This document shows positions 7,830-15,591 of a DNA stretch of 35,100 bases, piece after piece. Each line of letters starts with the position of its first letter. Position 1 is the first letter of the stretch. The stretch comes from Methanoregula sp. Its GTDB lineage: Archaea > Halobacteriota > Methanomicrobia > Methanomicrobiales > Methanospirillaceae. The DNA is taken from NCBI RefSeq assembly GCF_003170075.1, contig NZ_PMZU01000022.1, positions 1 through 35,100 of the forward strand, in the 5' to 3' direction. The notes below the pieces were generated by a model that did no database searches, was not told the DNA's origin, and was given only the letters and a program-made list of their open reading frames with translations. The translations under genes and the position numbers were made by a program.

Positions 7830-10800
7830 AAGCCCACCCCCAGGATGACCACCGCGACGAGGGCGACAAGGACACTCCCGAACATGGCGATATTCCAGTT
7901 TGCATCACGGTTTTCCATACCCATGGCGACCTTCCCGGCAGTAAAGAGCGTGAGGGCTGCAGCGACTGCACAGCGGTAGACACGCACGAAAACCTCCTGG
8001 AGACCGCCGGCAAAGGCGGTAATGCCATGAGCCAGTCCCAGATAGGCCACGTCAATATCCCGGATGTGCGTTTCATGAGGCAGGAGGATCTTCCGCCCGA
8101 CCGCAAAGAAGAAGAGCACGGCAGCGCCAAGGACCAGGAGGGCACTGGCCAGATGCTCCGGGTCATATGCCAGGTACGTGGTCGGGTAGGGCAGGAAACC
8201 GTAGAGGATCTGCGGGAATATCCCGATGATGATGCATAATGCTGCAGCACCGAGCATGCCGGCCTGCATGAGGAGTGGCGGGTCCGAGGCCTCGGTGCTG
8301 CCCGGGCGTAAAAATGCGAAATATCCCAGCTTGAGGAAGGATAAGCATGTCCCGAAGGACGCGATCTCAAGGAGTACCCAGAGCCAGAAACTGGTGTTTT
8401 GCGCGGCCATGAGCACCATCCCCTTGGAAACGTAGCCGTTGAAGAGCGGCACTCCTGAGATCGCGAATGCCGCGATCCAGAATGCAAACGCCGTGACCGG
8501 CATCTTTTTCTGGAGCCCGCCGATGCGGCTGAGCAGGTTCTCACCGGTCTTCCATATAATCACGCCAACCACCATGAACAGGAGCGTCTTGTAAAGGATA
8601 TTGTTGACGAGGTGGGCCATGCCACCGTCAAGGCCGAGCTGCCCGATCCCGTTTGCTGCTCCCAGCCATCCCAGGATCCCAATCCCGGCGACCATGTAGC
8701 CAACCTGGGAGATGATATGGTACGAGAGGAGACGGCGCATATCATTCTGGAAGACCGCAAACGTTACGCCATACACGGCCATGAGCGCCCCCATAAATGC
8801 AATATATTCTGTCCCCGGCTGGGCCCGTGCAAGGAGATACACCGCTGCTTTCGTAGTGTAGACGCACAAAAAGACACTTGCGACGAAGTTGGCCCGGGGG
8901 TAGGCATCCGGAAGCCAGGTGTGCAAGGGGATAAACGCCATATTCACGCCGATCCCAAGGACGATCATCACGGTTGCCCACAGCTGGTAGGTCGCATTGG
9001 GAATGCCGGCAAGAGGCCCGACTATGGGGGAACCCGCCCCTAAAAAGAGCAGGGCGATCCCGGCAGAAAGGAGGGCCCCCCCGAGACCATGGAAGAGGAG
9101 GTAGCGGTATCCCGCCCGGATCGCTTCCCCGCCTTCCTGCCAGATGAGGAACGTCGAGGTAATCGCCATGAGCTCCCAGAAGATCAAGAGGGTGATCCAG
9201 TCCCCTGCAAAGACCACACCAAGCGAGGCGCCGGCATAGAGCAGGGCAAAAAGGTGGAGACGGGGTGCTGCAACGGCTGCGGCATAGAGGATTATAAGGA
9301 ACGTGATGATCGCAAAGATGACCCCCGTCAGGTACGAGAGGCTGTCAACTCTCAGAAGGATCAGGGTATACCCGGCAAAGGGGAGATCCCATTGCATCAC
9401 GCCAAGAGCAGCCGTGCCGGCAAAGGCCCCTCCGGGAAGGAGGAGGACATCGGCAAGAGCGAGCCCGCCGAGAAGAATGAGCCCGGCCTGCCGTGCACGC
9501 CCCTTTAGTGCCAGCACGAGCGGTGCACCGATAAGGAAGATCAGGAATGGCGGGATCGCGGTACCAGGTACCAGGGTTCCTGATGCGAGTACCGCAGTAT
9601 GGGTCACGCTCGCCGCAACCTGGGCACAGAGAGCGAACGGGCTAAGAGGATACGCAGTCCAGAGGCCAAGGACCAGTGCTCCTGCTGCGGTCACCAGTAT
9701 CGGGGCACGGAGTGTCATGCGGACCTTCGGTATTTTACCTTCGGACTGCCCGAAAAATGCCCGCATGATGATGGGCAGGAAATACGCAAGGTTCAGGACG
9801 CTCGCTGAAATGAGGAGAAGGAGAATCCACCACATACTGATATTTCCTGCACCAATTCCCAGCGAGAGATAGTACTTGGCGATGAACCCTGCCATGGGGG
9901 GCAGCCCTACCATGCTCAGGGTTGCAAGGGTGAATGCACCAAACTCCCATGGCATTTTCCGGCCGATACCATCGAGCTCAGAGATCTTTTTCTTCCCGGT
10001 CTCCACGGCCACTGCACCGGCAACAAAAAACATGGTCAGCTTGCCGAACGCATGGGCACAGAATGCATAGGTCGCCCCGATCACCGCGGCAGCTCTCCAA
10101 GCATCAGAAACCCCGGATATCCCGGGCGGCACCAGCACGGCAGCGCCCAGGATCATGTAACTGAGCTGGCTGATCGTGGAGTACGCGAGCCTGAGTTTGA
10201 AGTCATCCTGCAGCAGCGCAAGGAGAGAGCCGACGATAATCGTGATGACTGCTACTGCAATGACGATGTTCTGAAGCCCCAGCCCCGCCATCAAGCCGGG
10301 CCCGTACAGGTACAGCATAACGCGGAAGAGCCCGAAAACACCGGCATTCACAACGGCAACGGCATGCAGGAGCCCACTGACGGGTGTCGGGGCGATCATG
10401 GCACTGGGCAGCCACCCGTGAACCGGGACAAGCGCTGCCTTGACGGCAAAACCCGCCAGGAGGAGGAGAAAGGCAAGCCGGGCAAAGTCGGGGGCTATGG
10501 CTGCGATACCGGGATTGCCACCGGCAACAAAGTCAAGGGTGTTTCCCATAGCGAGCAGGATCATCATCCCCGCGACGATCGCGACTCCCCCGGCCTGGGT
10601 GTAAAAGAGATACTTCCTCCCTGCTGCAAGCGCTTCCCGCGTCTCGGTATGGACAACAAGAGGCCATGCGGCAATGGCAAGGATCTCGTAGAACACGAAC
10701 ATTGAGAAGAGGTTGGAGGAGAGTGCAATCCCCATGACCGACCCGATGGTGATGGCAAAGCTGGCATAATATCGCGTTTGCGCATGTTCCCTGAGCCCAC

Positions 10801-11113
10801 GCATATAGCCGATACTGTACACGGTCGTAATGATCCAGAGCAGTGAGGCGAGGAATGCGAACATGAGGCCGAGGGCATCGGCAGCGAACTGGAGGGAGAG
10901 GCCGGGAAGTATCTGGAGCGAAGGAGTGGAGATAGCTTGTGCTACAAATGCCGAGGGGAGGGCGAGGATGCAGAAGAGGAACGTCAGGACCGCAGATGCA
11001 AGCGACGCGGCTTCGCGGGCATCCGGGCGGTTGTTCAGAAGTATCACAAAACCGGTCCCGATAAACGGCATCGCAACGATAAGAACAAGCATCCACGGCT
11101 GGACCGCCATCAC
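7826..11113 (-). CDS. fused double antiporter-like subunit (two NuoL/M/N modules)
   Basis: This 1095-residue protein contains two complete antiporter-like modules in tandem. Module 1 (about 1-500) shows YEILAIAAW (TM5 Glu), GFAVKAALVPVHGWLPSAM (TM7 Lys), APTPVSGLLHAV and AHAFGKLTMFF (TM12 Lys). Module 2 (about 510-1010) shows FWELMAITSTF and PLHTWLPDAYP, then TTKAAVYLL and LYKTLLFMV. At the TM7 lysine position of module 2, however, the residue is asparagine (GIGVNMAFIP, N724). About 80 residues with further helices follow. The start is GTG 11113, overlapping the mbhG stop, or ATG 11110 just after. No stop or frameshift separates the modules. The likely role is ion pumping driven by the hydrogenase. 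Confidence 0.88.
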   Translation of the reverse strand: MMAVQPWMLVLIVAMPFIGTGFVILLNNRPDAREAASLASAVLTFLFCILALPSAFVAQAISTPSLQILPGLSLQFAADALGLMFAFLASLLWIITTVYSIGYMRGLREHAQTRYYASFAITIGSVMGIALSSNLFSMFVFYEILAIAAWPLVVHTETREALAAGRKYLFYTQAGGVAIVAGMMILLAMGNTLDFVAGGNPGIAAIAPDFARLAFLLLLAGFAVKAALVPVHGWLPSAMIAPTPVSGLLHAVAVVNAGVFGLFRVMLYLYGPGLMAGLGLQNIVIAVAVITIIVGSLLALLQDDFKLRLAYSTISQLSYMILGAAVLVPPGISGVSDAWRAAAVIGATYAFCAHAFGKLTMFFVAGAVAVETGKKKISELDGIGRKMPWEFGAFTLATLSMVGLPPMAGFIAKYYLSLGIGAGNISMWWILLLLISASVLNLAYFLPIIMRAFFGQSEGKIPKVRMTLRAPILVTAAGALVLGLWTAYPLSPFALCAQVAASVTHTAVLASGTLVPGTAIPPFLIFLIGAPLVLALKGRARQAGLILLGGLALADVLLLPGGAFAGTAALGVMQWDLPFAGYTLILLRVDSLSYLTGVIFAIITFLIILYAAAVAAPRLHLFALLYAGASLGVVFAGDWITLLIFWELMAITSTFLIWQEGGEAIRAGYRYLLFHGLGGALLSAGIALLFLGAGSPIVGPLAGIPNATYQLWATVMIVLGIGVNMAFIPLHTWLPDAYPRANFVASVFLCVYTTKAAVYLLARAQPGTEYIAFMGALMAVYGVTFAVFQNDMRRLLSYHIISQVGYMVAGIGILGWLGAANGIGQLGLDGGMAHLVNNILYKTLLFMVVGVIIWKTGENLLSRIGGLQKKMPVTAFAFWIAAFAISGVPLFNGYVSKGMVLMAAQNTSFWLWVLLEIASFGTCLSFLKLGYFAFLRPGSTEASDPPLLMQAGMLGAAALCIIIGIFPQILYGFLPYPTTYLAYDPEHLASALLVLGAAVLFFFAVGRKILLPHETHIRDIDVAYLGLAHGITAFAGGLQEVFVRVYRCAVAAALTLFTAGKVAMGMENRDANWNIAMFGSVLVALVAVVILGVGL

Positions 11114-11433
11114 AGGTCACCACCCCGTGAAAGCCGGGAAATGGCAGCAATATCGAAAGTCTTGTACACCCTTCGCAGCAGGATGACCAGTGCCAGCGCG
11201 ACACCTGCAACGACCGCCTCGATGGCGATCAGGGTGATGACCACTGCCTGGGACACCCCCACGTCACCGGCAAGATATCCCCCCAGAACAAAGAGAAGGC
11301 TGACCCCTTTTCCGAGAAATTCGAGCCCCATGACCATTTTGATCAGATTACAGCGGGCAATCAGACTTGCAAGCCCGATAGCAAAGAGTGCACCGGCGAC
11401 AAGCATAATCACCGGCGCAAGAGCGGGGATCAT
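11110..11433 (-). CDS. mbhG: small membrane subunit, MbhG/MrpC/NuoK family
   Basis: A 107-residue, three-helix protein. The middle helix LIKMVMGLEFLGKGVSLLFVL and the third helix with VVITLIAIEAVVAGVALAL carry the two conserved buried glutamates of the NuoK/MrpC family, which take part in ion translocation. The start at 11433 is chosen over an upstream in-frame ATG at 11541 because it overlaps the preceding stop (ATGA) and begins exactly at the first hydrophobic helix. The longer form would add 36 non-hydrophobic residues that lie inside mbhE. Confidence 0.85.
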   Translation of the reverse strand: MIPALAPVIMLVAGALFAIGLASLIARCNLIKMVMGLEFLGKGVSLLFVLGGYLAGDVGVSQAVVITLIAIEAVVAGVALALVILLRRVYKTFDIAAISRLSRGGDL

Positions 11434-11672
11434 GGCTGCGTCCTCCGGGAATAATTCAGGCCAAGGAGCAGGAGGATTGACATGACACCGGCAAGCATGA
11501 TGAACCCCTGGAGGATCACCTCGTACGTGCGCCCTTTCCACAGCGCTTCACCTGCCGCTACCACCAGAGGGGGGGTGACCGGCCAGGAAGTAAAATGCGG
11601 GATCACGATCACAATAAAAAGGAGAAGAAAAACCACGCCCATGAACAACGCACAGGCATTTTTTGCATTCAT
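11430..11672 (-). CDS. mbhE: small membrane subunit, MbhE/MrpB-like
   Basis: An 80-residue protein with two hydrophobic helices, one at the N-terminus and one near the end, joined by a short polar loop that includes GRTYEVILQGF. The layout resembles the MbhE/MrpB N-terminal family, in which the loop ahead of the second helix carries a conserved acidic residue. It sits between mbhD and mbhG as in Pyrococcus Mbh and overlaps both neighbours by four bases. Sequence identity in this family is weak, so position is the main support. Confidence 0.65.
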   Translation of the reverse strand: MNAKNACALFMGVVFLLLFIVIVIPHFTSWPVTPPLVVAAGEALWKGRTYEVILQGFIMLAGVMSILLLLGLNYSRRTQP

Positions 11673-11932
11673 GTGCGCACCTTTTCCTCTTCGCCACCCG
11701 CAAGGACAAGGGCCACGAGCAAGAGAACTGCCACAAGGCCTGCGCCAACCGTAAGCTCAAGGGCACCGGCGTACGCGGATGACAGGACGAAAAACAAGGT
11801 TGCAAGACCTGTACTTGAGATCGCGAATGCAATAACCGCCCGGATGAGATTTTTCTGCAACACCGCGATCAGTGCCATGGCAACCGTCGCCACGCCGATT
11901 GCAAGCACGATAATAACGTCAGGTCCTGGCAT
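11669..11932 (-). CDS. mbhD: small membrane subunit, MbhD (DUF4040-like); first gene of Mbh operon
   Basis: An 87-residue protein with three predicted helices. The segment QKNLIRAVIAFAISSTGLA followed by LELTVGAGLVAVLLL matches the DUF4040/MbhD family, also found as a domain of MrpA: a basic loop, then a helix with an essential acidic residue before GAGL. It is the first gene of the operon; upstream is a 479-base spacer. No gene resembling MbhA, MbhB, MbhC or MbhF (MrpE, F and G type) precedes it, so the complex lacks that part of the Pyrococcus sodium antiporter module. Confidence 0.78.
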   Translation of the reverse strand: MPGPDVIIVLAIGVATVAMALIAVLQKNLIRAVIAFAISSTGLATLFFVLSSAYAGALELTVGAGLVAVLLLVALVLAGGEEEKVRT

Positions 11933-12112
11933 CGGGTATCACGCCCCCCTGCCAGAATCCTGGTGCCGGTCCGCGGGTTGAACAGAAGCCGTTCCCCGGC
12001 GTGGGGAAAAAAACGCTGAGTGAAAAAAGACCCCTGCTCCCTTCAACACTGGGTTAACAGAACGGGAGGGATCGGTCATGGTAATCTTCCGGGGTTACCT
12101 GCAATTCCCCGC

Positions 12113-12129
12113 CATTCTGCGGCAGAATG
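12113..12129. repeat. perfect 8-1-8 palindrome in the inter-operon spacer
   Basis: CATTCTGC and GCAGAATG flank a single G with no mismatch. At DNA level this is a typical two-fold operator for a dimeric regulator; as RNA it could form only a strained hairpin unless the inner pairs open. It lies about 180 bases ahead of mbhD and about 280 bases beyond the end of the Ech operon. Confidence 0.5.
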
Positions 12130-12390
12130 CCGGTTTTCATGATGATTTTGTTGGTAATTCCACTACATAGCTGGTGATTTCCATTCTTTACTCGATGATT
12201 TCATCTTATCACAACAGAGAGCATAAACCTTTGGTTGCACCGCATGCCGGAACATTTATCTTCGTAAACGTCCCGATGTATCCACTCTCTGGAAAAAAAC
12301 ACGGGCCAAAAACAGGCAGGAAGTCATCTGAAGGTTTTTAAAAGAAATGGTGACGGTCTGTCAAACCGGGCTATCCCTGATCCGGTTTCA

Positions 12391-12411
12391 GGAAAACAAA
12401 AAATGTAAAAA
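12391..12411 (-). terminator. T-rich terminator of the ech operon
   Basis: Starting directly at the base after the echF stop, the minus strand reads TTTTTACATTTTTTGTTTTC. T-rich tracts of this kind without a strong hairpin are the usual intrinsic terminators in archaea. The position exactly at the operon end supports the call. Confidence 0.6.
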
Positions 12412-12795
12412 TTATTGGTTAGGTTCATCCTTTTTTTCCGGCTTGGCCGGTTTTACGTACGTGATCGCGAAGACCTCGACGGATTTTTCCACAGCCGGCC
12501 CCGTATACTGGGTATCCATAAAGAGGCACTTCGACGGGCAGGTGTCAACACAGGAGCTGCACACAACGCAGCGGAACCGGTCGATCTGCCAGGTTTTCGC
12601 TTCCTTGTTCAGCAGGATCGCCTGCGACGGGCATTTCTTCACGCAGATACTGCAGGAAATGCACTTGCTACCGTCATACGCTACGTGCCCCCGCGTGAGA
12701 CCCGTCTTTTTCGCGGGCTGGTATGGGTACAGGATCGTGGCTGGCCGGCTCATGACGGTCTTTAAGGCCGTCTTTGTCATCTCGAAAAAGCCCAT
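12412..12795 (-). CDS. echF: Ech hydrogenase ferredoxin-like subunit, 2x[4Fe-4S]
   Basis: A 127-residue NuoI-family iron-sulfur subunit. It has CISCSICVKKCP and CVVCSSCVDTCP, each complete for a [4Fe-4S] cluster, and the N-terminal RPATILYP segment found also in MbhN. It carries electrons from ferredoxin to EchC. It is the last gene of the six-gene operon and starts six bases after the echE stop. The two copies in this window (MbhN and EchF) differ clearly outside the cysteine motifs, so they are not a recent duplication. Confidence 0.92.
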   Translation of the reverse strand: MGFFEMTKTALKTVMSRPATILYPYQPAKKTGLTRGHVAYDGSKCISCSICVKKCPSQAILLNKEAKTWQIDRFRCVVCSSCVDTCPSKCLFMDTQYTGPAVEKSVEVFAITYVKPAKPEKKDEPNQ

Positions 12796-12801
12796 CGCAG
12801 A

Positions 12802-13881
12802 TCACCGCTCCGTACAGCTGATACAGGGATCGATCGACAACACGATCACCGGGACATCGGCAAGCTCACAACCCTGTAGCATTTTGATAAGCGACGGGAT
12901 GTTGGACAGGGTCGGCGTCCGGATCCGGGACCGGACCAGGAACTTGGTCCCGTTACCCTTGATGTAATGGACCAGCTCGCCACGGGGCTGCTCGGCACGG
13001 CAGAAGAACTCGCCATTGGGAGCACCGGTCACCTTGACCTCGATCGGACCATCCGGGATCTTCCGGATCGCCTGCTGGATCAGGTCGATGGAACTGAAGA
13101 GTTCCTTGCACCGCACGAGGCAGCGGGAATAGGCGTCCCCGCAGCTGTCCGTGACCATCGAAAAGTTGAGTTTCCCGTAGGCAGCATACCCGGTCTTGCG
13201 CAGGTCGATCGCGACGCCGCTCCCCCTGCCGGTCGGCCCGACCGCACCGAGGTGATAGGCATCCTCGCGGGAAAGAACCCCGACATTTCGTGTCCGGTGC
13301 CGGACAGTATCGTCGTGGAGGAAGACATTGGTCAGGTCCTCGATCTCCTTTCTGATACTGTCAAGGTTGCTGCTCATTTCGGCGAGTTTCTCGTTCGCGA
13401 TATCTCGCCGGACCCCGCCGATCTTGCAGGTGCCCTGGATTACCCTGCCACCGGTTGTCTGTTCGAACACGTCAAGGATCCGCTCCCGTATCCTCCACGC
13501 GTTCATGAACAGGTTTTCAAAACCGAAAGAATCGGCAAAGAGCCCCAGCCAGAGGAGGTGGGAGTGCAGCCTTGAGTACTCGGACCATATCGTCCGGAGG
13601 TAATCGGCACGCTCCGGCACCTCGATATTCATGATCTGTTCGACACCGACACAGTAGGTCATGCCGTGGATGAAACTGCAGATCCCGCAGGTGCGCTCGG
13701 CAACATAGACGTATTCGGTGAACTCCCGTTTCTCCACGAGTTTCTCGAATCCCCGGTGGATGTACCCGATTGAGGGGATGACATCGACCACCCTCTCGTC
13801 CTCGAGCACGAGGTCGAGGTGGATCGGTTCGGGAAGGACCGGATGCTGGGGCCCGAAGGGGACGATGATCTGCTTTGTCAT
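12802..13881 (-). CDS. echE: Ech hydrogenase large subunit
   Basis: The 359-residue catalytic subunit has both NiFe pairs: RTCGICS (C65, C68) and DPCISCTER (C353, C356). The protein ends exactly at R359, so there is no C-terminal tail to remove; the same is described for Ech and CooH large subunits and contrasts with MbhL in this window. The reaction is ferredoxin-linked H2 turnover coupled to an ion gradient, which in methanogens supplies reduced ferredoxin for CO2 reduction or biosynthesis. It overlaps echD by four bases. Secure. Confidence 0.95.
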   Translation of the reverse strand: MTKQIIVPFGPQHPVLPEPIHLDLVLEDERVVDVIPSIGYIHRGFEKLVEKREFTEYVYVAERTCGICSFIHGMTYCVGVEQIMNIEVPERADYLRTIWSEYSRLHSHLLWLGLFADSFGFENLFMNAWRIRERILDVFEQTTGGRVIQGTCKIGGVRRDIANEKLAEMSSNLDSIRKEIEDLTNVFLHDDTVRHRTRNVGVLSREDAYHLGAVGPTGRGSGVAIDLRKTGYAAYGKLNFSMVTDSCGDAYSRCLVRCKELFSSIDLIQQAIRKIPDGPIEVKVTGAPNGEFFCRAEQPRGELVHYIKGNGTKFLVRSRIRTPTLSNIPSLIKMLQGCELADVPVIVLSIDPCISCTER

Positions 13882-14249
13882 GGTTTCTCCCCTTTCACAA
13901 TAGTGACCCCGAACGGGTATTTCACCGATGTCCTGATGAAGGTGCCCTTGAAATCGATATTGATCCCCTTTACCTGAATACCGAAGAGATCATGCATCTC
14001 GTTCTCATACACGAATGCACCCCAGTACATACCGGTGATGCTCGGGATTTCCGTCTCGGCAGTAACGGTGATCCGCAGGTTTTTGAGGACATAGTCCTTG
14101 TCAAAGGAGTAATTGATCTCAAAGGCGTTGTCGCCTACCTTCGTGCATCCGATCTGGGCGAGCCGGTAGCCCTCATTCCTGCACTGTTCCACACTCCCGA
14201 TGAGTTTCCCGACATCGATGGGGATAATAGACTGCTCCTGTGTTATCAT
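13878..14249 (-). CDS. echD: Ech hydrogenase NuoC-like subunit
   Basis: A 123-residue protein of the NuoC family in its short Ech form. The signature YENEMHDLFGIQVKG is near residue 80, and the C-terminal W-P-FPLRKD end of the long form is absent, as is normal for EchD. It is a soluble structural subunit bound to EchE. ATGA overlap with echC. Confidence 0.88.
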   Translation of the reverse strand: MITQEQSIIPIDVGKLIGSVEQCRNEGYRLAQIGCTKVGDNAFEINYSFDKDYVLKNLRITVTAETEIPSITGMYWGAFVYENEMHDLFGIQVKGINIDFKGTFIRTSVKYPFGVTIVKGEKP

Positions 14250-14713
14250 ACGGAATCACCTGCCGGTTTTCTTGTGGCAGCCGGTCTGTCGTTCATCGCC
14301 TGCCTCTTTGCTTCCAGGATCCCGAGGGCCTTGACCACACCGTCGATAATTGCCTCGGGCCGGGCCGCACACCCGGGAACGAAGACGTCCACGGGGATCA
14401 CCTTGTCAATACCGCCCATCACGTTATAGCACTCCCGGAAGATGCCGCCGGACGCGGCACAGATGCCGATCGCCACCACGACTTTCGGGTCCGCCATCTG
14501 GTCGTATGTATTTTTGAGGATCTCCCGGTTCTGCTCGTTGACGCTTCCCGTGACGAGGAAGACATCGGCATGCTTCGGGTTGCCGGTATTGACAATCCCG
14601 AACCGTTCCACGTCATAGACAGGGGTCAGTGCCGCGAGCACTTCGATGTCGCACCCGTTGCAGGACGATGCGTCATAGTGGATGATCCAGGGGGATTTTG
14701 CCAGATAGGTCAT
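14246..14713 (-). CDS. echC: Ech hydrogenase small subunit
   Basis: The 155-residue NuoB-family subunit binds the proximal [4Fe-4S] cluster through C18 and C21 (SSCNGCDIE), C85 (GICAASGG) and C115 (PGCAARP). The start at 14713 is chosen because it overlaps the echB stop (ATGA) and begins with MTYLAKSPW, the usual first segment. An upstream in-frame start at 14809 would add 32 residues with no family match. The C-terminal tail after GILEAKR is basic and variable. Confidence 0.93.
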   Translation of the reverse strand: MTYLAKSPWIIHYDASSCNGCDIEVLAALTPVYDVERFGIVNTGNPKHADVFLVTGSVNEQNREILKNTYDQMADPKVVVAIGICAASGGIFRECYNVMGGIDKVIPVDVFVPGCAARPEAIIDGVVKALGILEAKRQAMNDRPAATRKPAGDSV

Positions 14714-15591
14714 GGCACGACCACCATCCTCAGGTAATACAATACCCCCAGGTTGATGACGCCGAGGGTTCCCGCAACGAGCCAGGCACTCCGGAGCGTC
14801 ATCTGCCACTTCACCCGCGATGTCGTGTTGTCGATGAGGATCTCAAGGAAATAGGCGATGATTATGGCCGCGATGGCGATGAAGGGGTTCCATGCAAAGA
14901 ACAGGTAGACAACCCCCAGCAGGAAGACGTACTCGTACCAGTGGGCGATCTCGATCCTTCCAAGGTTCGGGCCGGCAAAATCGGTCGTGACCCCCTTGAC
15001 AATCTCCTGGTGCGCATGATGGGACGTGGACAGATCGAATGGCGACTTCCTCAGTTTGATGGTCAGGACGATCAGGTAACCGATGAAGACACCCGGGAGG
15101 TACAGGATAATCGGCGTGGTGGACTGCACAATTGACCCCACATAGAAGCTTTTGGTCACCATGTACATCCCCACGGCCGTGAGGATGATCATCGGCTCAT
15201 ACGCGATGATCTGGATCAGTTCACGTTCTGCCCCGATATGGCTGTACGGGGAGAACGCTGCGTACGCCCCCAGCACGAGAAAGATATGCGAGAGCGTGAA
15301 CGCGAAGATCACAAGGAGCATATCCCCTCCGGAGAAGAAGAGGGCTCCCGCAACGGCCATGAAGACGAGGTAGCTCAGGGCATAGAAGTTCTGGGTCGTC
15401 GTGACGACAAGGTTCTCCTTTTCGAAGAACTTCCCGACATCGTAGAAGGGCTGGAGGAGGGGCGGCCCGACCCGCCCCTGCATCCGGGCAGTCACCTTAC
15501 GGTCGATCCCGGCAATAAGCCCCCCCAGCACCGGCGCGAGGAGCAGGTAGATGATCGCTTTGACGATCGCTTCGTACGGTTCCGGGATCAC
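14710..15591 (-). CDS. echB: Ech hydrogenase membrane subunit, NuoH family
   Basis: A 293-residue multi-helix anchor of the NuoH family. The loop KVTARMQGRVGPPLLQPFYD is the family signature; the second loop RKSPFDLSTSHHAHQEIVKG is the Ech variant. The start is placed at GTG 15591, which overlaps the echA stop (GTGA) and yields an N-terminus running straight into the first helix. An ATG at 15642 would add 17 residues that lie inside echA. With EchA it forms the membrane arm of the complex. Confidence 0.92.
   Translation of the reverse strand: MIPEPYEAIVKAIIYLLLAPVLGGLIAGIDRKVTARMQGRVGPPLLQPFYDVGKFFEKENLVVTTTQNFYALSYLVFMAVAGALFFSGGDMLLVIFAFTLSHIFLVLGAYAAFSPYSHIGAERELIQIIAYEPMIILTAVGMYMVTKSFYVGSIVQSTTPIILYLPGVFIGYLIVLTIKLRKSPFDLSTSHHAHQEIVKGVTTDFAGPNLGRIEIAHWYEYVFLLGVVYLFFAWNPFIAIAAIIIAYFLEILIDNTTSRVKWQMTLRSAWLVAGTLGVINLGVLYYLRMVVVP

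Larger units (their letters stand above)
11933..12411. other. spacer between the Ech and Mbh operons
   Basis: This 479-base stretch has no supported gene. On the minus strand it should hold the Ech terminator (12391-12411), the Mbh promoter, and a long Mbh leader. TATA-like candidates on the minus strand are TTTTAAAA near 12338-12345 and ACCAAAGGTTTATG near 12223-12236. Nearer to mbhD come a perfect 17-base palindrome (12113-12129) and two T-tracts on the minus strand, six Ts at 12023-12028 and seven Ts at 12007-12013. The palindrome followed by T-tracts could act as a leader attenuator, but that is inference. Confidence 0.5.
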
